The notes below the pieces were generated by a model that saw only the letters and a list, made by a program, of their open reading frames with translations, searched no databases and was not told the DNA's origin. This document shows positions 1-5,641 of a stretch of 8,197 nucleotides of DNA, piece by piece; the first letter of the stretch is position 1, and every line of letters starts with the position of its first letter. A program made the translations under genes and the position numbers. This DNA is from Candidatus Helarchaeota archaeon (GTDB lineage: Archaea; Asgardarchaeota; Lokiarchaeia; Helarchaeales; JABXJV01). The stretch spans positions 1 to 8,197 of the forward strand of contig JABXJV010000044.1 of the NCBI GenBank assembly GCA_013375355.1, given 5' to 3'.

Positions 1-357
1 TTGATAAAATACGGCAATAAATTTTTTAATTTGAAGAAGTATCCTGGAGCAATTAGAATATTTTATAATATTTTAAGAAATAATCCAAGTAAAAAAATTA
101 AATTAGGAGCATATATTGGTCTTGGCAATTCCCTTAGAGCGGAGTATGAAATTGAATTGGCAGAAAAAATGTACAAAAATGCCTTGAATATAGCTGAAAA
201 TTTAGAAGATACCAAAATGATTGAATTAATTGATAAAAAAATTAAAAATATTTATGTGTTTAAAAAAGAACGAGATTTGAATCCAGTACAAATAGGATTC
301 TTCATGAGAACGATAATGAAATTACTATCATTTTTAGGCAAAACAGATTGGTTTTAA
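1..357 (+). CDS. TPR-like helical repeat protein, possibly 5'-truncated by the window edge
   Basis: The 118 residues are almost entirely helical. They contain one clear tetratricopeptide-like unit at about residues 5-29: a small residue, then the Y-x2-A-x3-F pattern, ending in an N-N-P turn. A second, more degenerate unit lies at about 37-68 (AYIGLGNSL followed by AEKMYKNAL). TPR repeats are protein-protein interaction scaffolds, but nothing here identifies a partner. The frame is open from base 1 (TTG), so the true start may lie upstream and more repeats may precede. The C-terminal 25 residues are more hydrophobic (IGFFMRTIMKLLSFLG) and could be a capping or membrane-touching helix. The radical SAM gene follows after a 62-base gap, so co-transcription is possible. 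I am sure it is a coding helical-repeat protein but not of its role. Confidence 0.6.
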   Translation: MIKYGNKFFNLKKYPGAIRIFYNILRNNPSKKIKLGAYIGLGNSLRAEYEIELAEKMYKNALNIAENLEDTKMIELIDKKIKNIYVFKKERDLNPVQIGFFMRTIMKLLSFLGKTDWF

Positions 358-419
358 TGGATTTTAAAGATTTTAAATTTTAAACTAGGCAATCTTAATA
401 AAATTCTGGAAGAAAAATA

Positions 420-2381
420 TTGACTCTTGATAGAATATTAATGCTAAAGCCGCAAGGTGCTGCGGGGTTAGGTATTATAGTAGGTGCGTTGATTCCACAT
501 GCTTGTGAGTATCTTGCTGGAGCTATAGAAAAAATTGTAGAGCGGGTCGCGATATTAGATAGAGATTTTCATCACTTTTCCAATAAATATTATTTGAAAT
601 TCCTTAAGAAGTTTAAACCTAATTGTATTGGAATATCAATGGAGGCTACTGAACATATTGATGGGATCCGTTTAGCTAAGCTTGCTAAAAATTTAAATCC
701 TGAAATTAAAATTGTTGTAGGGGGATTTCAACCTACTGCGCTACCAGAAGTATTTTTAAAAGAAAAATGTGTTGATATTGTTGTAAGAGGAGAGGGCGAA
801 GAAAGTTTTCAAGAAATAGTTAAAAAAGAAAATGCTAAAGATGTTTTGGGATGTTCTTATAAAGAAAATGGTGAAATCATTCATAATGAAGATAGACCCC
901 TTATTGAAAATCTTGATAAACTCCCTTTTCCAGCACGTCATTTACGAAGATATAGATATCATTTTTCTTGGGCATTAAAAAAAGAGGCGGATCAAGTCTC
1001 TTGGGGTAGAGGATGTTATGGGAAATGTACTTTCTGTAATGAACCAAGGATGAATCGGAGTACAATTCGACATCGTTCTCTAAAAAACATCTTAGAAGAA
1101 CTTGAAAGCATTCTAGAATATCATAAATATAGACCAGTTCATATAATGATAGCCAACCCGAATGTTATGGGTAGAAAAGACTCTGATTTAAAGTGGATTG
1201 AAGAAATTTCGGACTCAATTATTGAACTTCAAAAAGATAACCAGTTAGATCTCACTTTTAATGCAATGGTCAGGTGTGATGTAGTTGCAAAACATCCTGA
1301 TATAATGAAAAAAATGATACAAGCAAGGATATCACGTTATTGTATGGGCATTGAATCAGATAATCCGGAGGATTTTAAGAAAACGCTTAAAGGTACTCTA
1401 AGTGGGGAAATTCAAAGAAAAGCAATACATACAATTCGAAAATACGGAGGGCAAGCAGGTGGAACTTTTGTTATTGGATTACCTTGGCATAAAAAAGAAG
1501 AAATGATTAAATTTCCAAAATATGCCAAAAAAATGGGTTTAATGTATTCTGCATACGGAATTGCTACTCCATTTCCAGGTAGTGACTTTTATGATGAATT
1601 AGAGAGTAAAAATCTAATTTATGAAAAGAATTGGAGCTTTTTTGATGAAATGCACGGAACTTTTCATATAGATGGTATAAAAAAAGGTGAGATGGAGGTA
1701 ATTAATGCAATTTGCTTAGGGCGATTTTATACCCCAGACACACTATTAGATCAAATAAAGATTGAGAGGATTCGAACTAATAAAAAGAAAATTCATATAT
1801 TAGATTTTATTTCATCACGTATAAATGGCATGTTTTTTATGTCTCATGGCGGTCTTGGCTTACGAGGCAGGGAGTTTAAAAGAGATGCGAAATATTTTTT
1901 TGAAGGACAAGCATTAGATGGGGAAATGGTAAGGGAAAGGACTAGTAAATCAATAAAGGGGGGAGGATTGAAAACTAACGAAATTCTAGAAATGAAAAAT
2001 TTCTTAAGGTTTATGGGAAATCAAAAAATCCAAATCACACTTAATAATTGCGGTAGACCTCTTACAAGTTATATACTGAAATCCAATAATTATGAAATAG
2101 AATATATCGAAGTAGTACCGGGAATGATGAAAAATAATATTACTTCTCAATTTTATGTTGATTTAAATGATTTAGACATAAATAATCCTATGCAAATTCC
2201 TGGGTTTTTTTATCGAGGAATCATTAAACCTTATTTTAATTTTAATCAAAGTCCAGTTGAGACCATAAAAAGGTTTTTTTATCAAACTCGAATGTTATTA
2301 GCTACTGCTTATTTAGGTATTGAGCTTGTCTTAAGGAAATGTTATAATTTTTTAAAGCGAATTTTTTTAGGAAAGAAATGA
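420..2381 (+). CDS. B12-binding-domain radical SAM protein
   Basis: This 653-aa protein has the architecture of cobalamin-binding-domain radical SAM enzymes (class B methylase/BchE-like superfamily). Residues 1-165 resemble the N-terminal Rossmann-like B12 domain: the GGFQPTALPE segment at 101-110 and VVRGEGEESF at 121-130 correspond to the GGxHxT..P and V.GEGE motifs of the family. The radical SAM core begins near 190; the cluster motif CxxxCxxC is C199, C203, C206 in GRGCYGKCTFC. Further core landmarks are GIESDNPEDF (310-319), VIGLPWHKKE (351-360) and ATPFPGSDFYDEL (382-394). About 250 residues after roughly 400 match nothing I recognise; the end (about 623-653) is a hydrophobic/basic helix that could touch the membrane. 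The start is TTG at 420, with GGAAG at 408-412 seven bases upstream. The substrate cannot be deduced. Methyl transfer or another cobalamin-assisted radical reaction is inferred from the family. Confidence 0.88.
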   Translation: MTLDRILMLKPQGAAGLGIIVGALIPHACEYLAGAIEKIVERVAILDRDFHHFSNKYYLKFLKKFKPNCIGISMEATEHIDGIRLAKLAKNLNPEIKIVVGGFQPTALPEVFLKEKCVDIVVRGEGEESFQEIVKKENAKDVLGCSYKENGEIIHNEDRPLIENLDKLPFPARHLRRYRYHFSWALKKEADQVSWGRGCYGKCTFCNEPRMNRSTIRHRSLKNILEELESILEYHKYRPVHIMIANPNVMGRKDSDLKWIEEISDSIIELQKDNQLDLTFNAMVRCDVVAKHPDIMKKMIQARISRYCMGIESDNPEDFKKTLKGTLSGEIQRKAIHTIRKYGGQAGGTFVIGLPWHKKEEMIKFPKYAKKMGLMYSAYGIATPFPGSDFYDELESKNLIYEKNWSFFDEMHGTFHIDGIKKGEMEVINAICLGRFYTPDTLLDQIKIERIRTNKKKIHILDFISSRINGMFFMSHGGLGLRGREFKRDAKYFFEGQALDGEMVRERTSKSIKGGGLKTNEILEMKNFLRFMGNQKIQITLNNCGRPLTSYILKSNNYEIEYIEVVPGMMKNNITSQFYVDLNDLDINNPMQIPGFFYRGIIKPYFNFNQSPVETIKRFFYQTRMLLATAYLGIELVLRKCYNFLKRIFLGKK

Positions 2382-2505
2382 AAAAAGTAAAAAAACAGAA
2401 TATATTCTATATGTAAATTAAAAAGATACAATTATATACTCTTTTTAAATATATAATCTTAATAAGAAATTTTCTTTTCTTTGTTATTTTACTGGGTATG
2501 GAAAA

Positions 2506-2721
2506 ATGTTTGAGGAATTTGAGAAAAAAAAGTATCAAACTCAACGCCCTCCACCTACTGATATATCTGATTTTGTTTTAGTAGAAAAAAGAAAAATGGA
2601 AGATTTTAAATGTGGAGAGTGTGATGGGAAAATGTATATGTCAATATACTATTGTTCTTCCCCGAGTAGATACATTAAACAAATTAAGTGTTCCAAATGT
2701 AATTTAGAAACTTGGAGATAA
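2506..2721 (+). CDS. Small zinc-ribbon protein, function unknown
   Basis: The 71-aa product has a basic, proline-rich N-terminal third (QRPPPTD at 13-19) followed by a likely zinc ribbon. C36/C39 (KCGEC) pair with C62/C65 (KCSKC), 22 residues apart, with an extra C50 between. Two CxxC knuckles separated by about 20 residues are typical of small archaeal zinc ribbons that bind nucleic acid or proteins. The ATG at 2506 has only a weak purine stretch upstream, so the start is less secure than for its neighbours. It stands alone, 124 bases after the radical SAM gene and 233 bases before the E2F-like gene, in AT-rich flanks. The paired cysteines and the W near the end argue for a real gene. No specific function can be given. 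Confidence 0.6.
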   Translation: MFEEFEKKKYQTQRPPPTDISDFVLVEKRKMEDFKCGECDGKMYMSIYYCSSPSRYIKQIKCSKCNLETWR

Positions 2722-2954
2722 AATAAATATACCTGTTATCGTTTGATTTAGAATAATAATAATAATTAAATTAATAAATAACGAAAAAACTCTTTATTTT
2801 TAAATAATGACTCTTTTAATTAAATTGGAAATATTTTAATAAAAAGAAGTTATAAGAGATTAAAAGTAGTATATACAACTATTTTTATCAAATAAAAGAC
2901 GTAGTAATAAAAGAACTATTATTACACCAAATCTAAAATCAAAGAGGTTAAATA

Positions 2955-3461
2955 ATGAAATTAGTTGAATTAGCGAAGAAAGCAATAAATTTACTTCAAG
3001 ATGCCGGTGATAAAGGTTTCAACAATATTGACCTAGCTCAAAAACTTCACATGCCTAGAAGAAGAGTATATGATATTATTGCTATTCTAAGGGCTGCTGG
3101 GTTAGTCGAAGCAAAGAGGGAAAAAGGTGGTACAAGAATAAAGTGGAGAGGTATACCCGTTGTGAGTGAAGTAAAGCCAGACTCAAGTGTAAGCCATGAT
3201 CTGACGGAAAAATTAGATAAAATTACGGAAGAAAAGAACGAATTAGAGTCTCAAATAGACGAATTGAAAGATAAAATACTGAAATTAAAAGAAGAACAAG
3301 AAACATCCACCATGGAGGTCAGTACAATCAAGACAAAATTTGAAGTTCAAAAAATCAGCATAAAAACCTTGAAATCCGCAAAAATTACTAAAGTTCAGAC
3401 ATCACCTATCGAAATTATTCTGGAAGCAGATAAAAAAGGTTTTGTTATAGAACCTGGATAA
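2955..3461 (+). CDS. E2F/DP-like winged-helix transcription factor with coiled coil
   Basis: This 168-aa protein looks like a compact E2F/DP factor. Residues 1-70 form a winged helix: LLQDAGDKGFNNIDLAQKL (helices 1-2), then the recognition helix with RRRVYD at 35-40, which contains the RRxYD signature used by eukaryotic E2F and DP to read the CGC core. It continues as IIAILRAAGLVEAK and ends with a wing strand and IKWRGIP (62-68). Human DP1 has RRRVYD and IKWIGLP at the same places; E2F1 has RRIYD and IQWLG. Residues about 82-116 are a heptad-rich coiled coil (LTEKLDKITEEKNEL onward), where E2F/DP have their dimerisation coil. The last 50 residues are beta-rich (SPIEIILEADKKG). The start is ATG, with GAGGT at 2944-2948 six bases upstream. 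A DNA-binding dimer is inferred. An exact E2F consensus lies in the divergent promoter at 4175-4182. Ordinary archaeal winged-helix factors lack this motif set. Confidence 0.83.
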   Translation: MKLVELAKKAINLLQDAGDKGFNNIDLAQKLHMPRRRVYDIIAILRAAGLVEAKREKGGTRIKWRGIPVVSEVKPDSSVSHDLTEKLDKITEEKNELESQIDELKDKILKLKEEQETSTMEVSTIKTKFEVQKISIKTLKSAKITKVQTSPIEIILEADKKGFVIEPG

Positions 3462-3485
3462 TCTTGTTTATTTATTGAAATTTGA

Positions 3486-3493
3486 TATTTTTT
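3486..3493 (+). terminator. Possible oligo-T terminator after the E2F-like gene
   Basis: A run of six T (3488-3493) lies 27 bases after the E2F-like stop and directly abuts the stop codon of the convergent cyclophilin-like gene. Archaeal RNA polymerase terminates at oligo-T without a hairpin, so this could end the plus-strand transcript. The run is short, so confidence is low. Confidence 0.3.
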
Positions 3494-3889
3494 CTATTCA
3501 CGGTCAATAATAATTGTAGTTCCCGCTTTAACCTTTGATTTTAAAAGGTCTAAATTCTCTGTAATTCTACCTATTACATTTACTTCTGAATATGGTTCAA
3601 TTTTTTCTAAAAAAATGCAAATACCATCACCTAAGGGCCAATAAGCAATATCACCTTCCTCAACATCCAAGGTTGGTTTCTCCCGTCCTTTTTTAACACC
3701 AATACCTTGAATATATATTTCTTTTTCTTTATAGATGCTCGCTCTATCTTGAATGGGTAAATTATCCCAAATGGCCTCAATTGTTAATGGATTTTTAATC
3801 CTTTGAAAATTTCCCTTGACCGTTTTAGATTCTCCAGGAATCTTAATTACAATTTTATAAATACTACTCAAATTAACAAACTTCCTCAA
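3494..3889 (-). CDS. Cyclophilin-like domain protein (PF04126-type)
   Basis: The 131-aa product carries the hallmark of the small prokaryotic cyclophilin-like family (Cyclophil_like, TM1367-type). This is the block EEGDIAYWPLGDGICIF at 77-93, followed by VNVIGRI at 103-109 and an AIWDNLP segment at 39-45. Members share a cyclophilin beta-barrel fold but generally lack the prolyl-isomerase active site; their biochemical role is not established. The start is TTG at 3889, two bases after the stop of the upstream coiled-coil gene, so the pair is one operon with probable translational coupling. A second in-frame TTG at 3871, preceded by a GAGGA stretch, is an alternative start that removes six residues. 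The convergent E2F-like gene ends 32 bases away. The family call is firm; the function is unknown. Confidence 0.78.
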   Translation of the reverse strand: MRKFVNLSSIYKIVIKIPGESKTVKGNFQRIKNPLTIEAIWDNLPIQDRASIYKEKEIYIQGIGVKKGREKPTLDVEEGDIAYWPLGDGICIFLEKIEPYSEVNVIGRITENLDLLKSKVKAGTTIIIDRE

Positions 3890-3891
3890 GA

Positions 3892-4089
3892 TTAACCTTT
3901 TAAGAATCGAAATTGGACCAAACGATCCATAACTTCAACTATCTTTCTTTCAATTTTATTTTTTTCAATTTCATAATCTTCTTCGGGAATCTCATTTCTA
4001 GATTTTACATCTTCTAACTTTTCCATTTCTTTTATTAATTTTTTCTTCTCCTTTTCCATTCTTTTGATTTCATCATTTATTGATGCCAT
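3892..4089 (-). CDS. Short coiled-coil protein, SHOCT-like C-terminal hairpin
   Basis: The 65-aa, highly charged protein has a coiled coil at about residues 3-30 (heptads rich in K/E/M/I). A short break, NEIPEEDYE (32-40), and a second helix to residue 61 follow. The 'I-P/S-E-E-D/E-Y/F-E' turn followed by a K/I-rich helix resembles SHOCT-like helical hairpins, which act as oligomerisation modules; that comparison is from memory. The start is ATG at 4089, with GGAAG at 4101-4097 seven bases upstream. It is the first gene of a two-gene operon with the cyclophilin-like gene (2-base gap). Its promoter lies in the 148-base divergent region holding the E2F-consensus palindrome, so it is a candidate target of the E2F/DP-like protein. 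Confidence 0.6.
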   Translation of the reverse strand: MASINDEIKRMEKEKKKLIKEMEKLEDVKSRNEIPEEDYEIEKNKIERKIVEVMDRLVQFRFLKG

Positions 4090-4164
4090 GAGATTTCTTC
4101 CAAATTTAAATTATTTCAAATTATCAAAATTCTCTTTTTTAATTTAAAGTTAAGAAATATCAAA

Positions 4165-4187
4165 ATATTTAAAGTTTCGCGCACGAA
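4165..4187. promoter_or_regulatory. Divergent promoter with an E2F-consensus palindrome beside a TATA-like box
   Basis: Bases 4175-4182 read TTTCGCGC, an exact match to the eukaryotic E2F site TTTSSCGC, and the only one I found by eye in the window. It sits in a short inverted repeat, TTCG-CGCA-CGAA (4176-4187), standing out as GC-rich in AT-rich intergenic DNA. Immediately to the left, TATTTAAAG (4166-4174) is TATA-like in both directions. Reading minus, CGAAAC before TTTAAATA resembles a BRE plus TATA for the coiled-coil/cyclophilin-like operon. Reading plus, the same box could serve the gene starting at 4238. A protein bound here would overlap BRE/TATA, the usual position for archaeal repression. 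Regulation by the E2F/DP-like product is inferred, not shown. Confidence 0.5.
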
Positions 4188-4237
4188 TGTTTTATAATAA
4201 AAAAAATTCTTAAATTTTTGATTTTGGAGTTGAAAAT

Positions 4238-4600
4238 TTGGTAAAAGAGGACGATAAAGTCCTAATTCAGTTTATTTATAAGGATAACACCAAGAAATCT
4301 CTATTAATTCCACCTGATCGCGCAAAAGAACTGGAAATTTTAGCAATTACTGGAGTACCGAGAAGAATTACAAAGGCTATTATACGAATCGGGAAAAAAC
4401 TTTTAGATCGTAAAGGTGAAGTAAATAATAATGATGTCCTTTCACCTTCGAGGAGTGGAGACCTTTACAATGCCTTGAATTTCTTAATTAAAGAAAAGAT
4501 AATTGAAAAAAATAAAGAAAGAAAAAAAATAAAGGTTATTAATTTTGATAAACTCAATTCCTTACTTTCAGAATTAAAAGATTTAGTTCGAGAAAAATAA
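4238..4600 (+). CDS. Hypothetical protein with possible C-terminal winged helix
   Basis: The 120-aa product starts at TTG with GGAG at 4226-4229, eight bases upstream, a good archaeal ribosome site. Residues 1-35 look like beta strands (KVLIQFIYKD, KKSLLIP). Residues about 40-100 are helical: ITKAIIRIGKKLLDRKGEV, then SGDLYNALNFLIKEKIIEKN and a basic wing-like KERKKIKVINF. The order helix, helix, recognition-like helix, wing suggests a winged helix-turn-helix, but no family signature is visible. A further helix ends the protein. It is transcribed divergently from the coiled-coil/cyclophilin-like operon across the E2F-consensus palindrome and may share its regulation. The function is not recognised, and the DNA-binding idea is tentative. 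Confidence 0.55.
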   Translation: MVKEDDKVLIQFIYKDNTKKSLLIPPDRAKELEILAITGVPRRITKAIIRIGKKLLDRKGEVNNNDVLSPSRSGDLYNALNFLIKEKIIEKNKERKKIKVINFDKLNSLLSELKDLVREK

Positions 4601-4764
4601 ATATCCTCTTTCTTAAAATTTTTGGAATAACAGACTAGTTCTTTGATTCACAAAATTTGTTGTTTTAATTTACAATGGGATTCTCCAGATATTACCTACG
4701 TATTCATTACTAAAATAAAGTTTTGATAATCAACATAAATTAAATTACAAATGAGGAATAAAAA

Positions 4765-4905
4765 ATGAATGAATATTACAAGGATTTAAAAAAAGCAATA
4801 GCGGCTCTAGAAAAATATGTGGCTTCTTTGGAGAAAGATGAATATAATTATTTGTATTCCTCTTTAGAACGCATATCAGATATACAAAGAAATTTTCGCC
4901 CATAA
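4765..4905 (+). CDS. 46-aa helical small protein, function unknown
   Basis: A short ORF begins at ATG 4765 with GAGGA at 4753-4757, seven bases upstream, and ends at TAA 4903-4905. The product (MNEYYKDLKKAIAALEKYV...) is predicted by eye to be two amphipathic helices with regularly spaced Y/L/A residues and balanced K/E charge (LKKAIAALEKY, YLYSSLERISDI). It has no cysteines and no membrane segment. The ribosome site and the T-tract immediately after the stop (4910-4916) make it a self-contained transcription unit. The 164 bases before it hold no other gene I can see. No family is recognised; chance ORFs of this size are common, so confidence is moderate. Confidence 0.45.
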   Translation: MNEYYKDLKKAIAALEKYVASLEKDEYNYLYSSLERISDIQRNFRP

Positions 4906-4909
4906 ATTA

Positions 4910-4916
4910 TTTTTTT
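4910..4916 (+). terminator. Oligo-T terminator after the 46-aa gene
   Basis: Seven consecutive T lie five bases after the stop codon of the 46-aa ORF, with no stem upstream. This matches hairpin-free archaeal termination. Confidence 0.4.
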
Positions 4917-4970
4917 AAATTTTAAAGGCTATTTTTGATAAAGAAAATCTAAAATCTATTGAAATTTTTC

Positions 4971-4989
4971 AAAAAAATAAGTAAAAAAA
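4971..4989 (-). terminator. Double oligo-T terminator after the minus-strand zinc-ribbon gene
   Basis: On the minus strand two T7 tracts (4989-4983 and 4977-4971) follow the stop of the 54-aa zinc-ribbon gene by about 20 bases, separated by five bases. Tandem oligo-T tracts are typical archaeal terminators, and this pair supports the minus-strand gene being the transcribed one. Confidence 0.45.
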
Positions 4990-5008
4990 TAAATTACGAA
5001 ATTTTTAT

Positions 5009-5173
5009 TTATATAATTGTCCAATCAGCAAACATTGTTCCGCAATTAGGACATTTATATGATTTCCAAAATGATTTACAACTATTACAAAGAGGAAATC
5101 CTGCTTTACAATTTTTACAAACTGCAGTCGCTTTAACGAAACCGGAGCCACATTTTGCGCATTTTCCACTAAT
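5009..5173 (-). CDS. Small double zinc-ribbon protein, apparent ATT start
   Basis: The minus strand encodes a 54-aa protein with four CxxC knuckles: C5/C8 (KCAKCG), C19/C22 (CKNC), C29/C32 (CNSC) and C41/C44 (CPNCG). It ends in FADWTII. This is two consecutive rubredoxin-like/zinc-ribbon units, common in small archaeal adaptor or nucleic-acid-binding proteins. No in-frame ATG, GTG or TTG precedes the first knuckle before a TAG at 5182-5180. AGGAG at 5187-5183 is nine bases upstream of an in-frame ATT (5173-5171), giving M-S-G-K-C. An alternative is one missing A in the run 5165-5162, which would give a GTG start (M-E-K-C). It diverges from the gene at 5349. The family is clear from the cysteines; the start is uncertain. 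Confidence 0.65.
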   Translation of the reverse strand: MSGKCAKCGSGFVKATAVCKNCKAGFPLCNSCKSFWKSYKCPNCGTMFADWTII

Positions 5174-5348
5174 TTTTATCTACTCCTGTTTTTTGATTTT
5201 ATTTCTCTTAAGAATTTAAGATTTCTAAATGATATAAAGAGTATTAAAAAAGAAATATATTATTGATATTTAAACCTTTTAAAATATGAAAAAAATAAGA
5301 TTTATGAGTCATAAAATAACTTTGCTTGTTTAAAATGAATGTGATAGA

Positions 5349-5624
5349 TTGCCAGAAGATTTAAATAAAGAAAAAGAAGGTTTAACTAAAGCTAAAGAGA
5401 GTTTTATAAAAAAAATATTAGAAAATAAGACTGAAGCTCTATTAGCAAAAAAATATTGCTCCGAAATTGAAGAGTTAATTAAAGCAAAGAAAATTATCTC
5501 GATTGATGAGGTTTCAAAAAAATTAAATCTAAATAACACTGATGTAAGGACGATTTTTGAAGAATTAATATTATATAATGTTATTACTGGGAAAATAGAA
5601 AAAGATCAATTGATTTTGGATTAA
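5349..5624 (+). CDS. Small helical protein with winged-helix-like C-terminus
   Basis: The 91-aa product has two charged helices (about 3-45, with a single C37) followed by a winged-helix-like segment: IISIDEVSKKLNLNNTDV (helix-turn-helix), RTIFEELILYNVITG (third helix), and a short beta hairpin KIEKDQLILD. The last part resembles the winged-helix end of PCI-type domains and of many archaeal regulators, but the match is by shape only. The start is TTG at 5349, with GTGAT at 5341-5345 pairing with the inner part of the anti-Shine-Dalgarno. It lies 17 bases upstream of the GltD-like oxidoreductase and is surely co-transcribed, so it may regulate or accompany that enzyme. No specific function is recognised. 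Confidence 0.6.
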   Translation: MPEDLNKEKEGLTKAKESFIKKILENKTEALLAKKYCSEIEELIKAKKIISIDEVSKKLNLNNTDVRTIFEELILYNVITGKIEKDQLILD

Positions 5625-5641
5625 TTACCTGAGGAATTGAG

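Noticed and set aside
2378..2416. A 12-codon ORF overlapping the stop of the radical SAM gene (ATGA)
   Set aside because: Too short, lysine/AT-driven and without any recognisable feature.
2752..2767. AAT trinucleotide run upstream of the E2F-like gene
   Set aside because: Simple low-complexity AT sequence; not a CRISPR or operator array. No E2F-like site was found by eye in 2722-2954, so autoregulation through such a site is not supported.
4318..4328. A second E2F-like match (TCGCGCAAAA) just inside the 120-aa gene
   Set aside because: It deviates from TTTSSCGC at a core position and lies in coding sequence.
4959..5219. An 86-codon plus-strand open frame with a hydrophobic end
   Set aside because: It is antisense to the minus-strand four-CxxC zinc-ribbon gene, has no ribosome site, and its composition is explained as the complement of cysteine/lysine codons.
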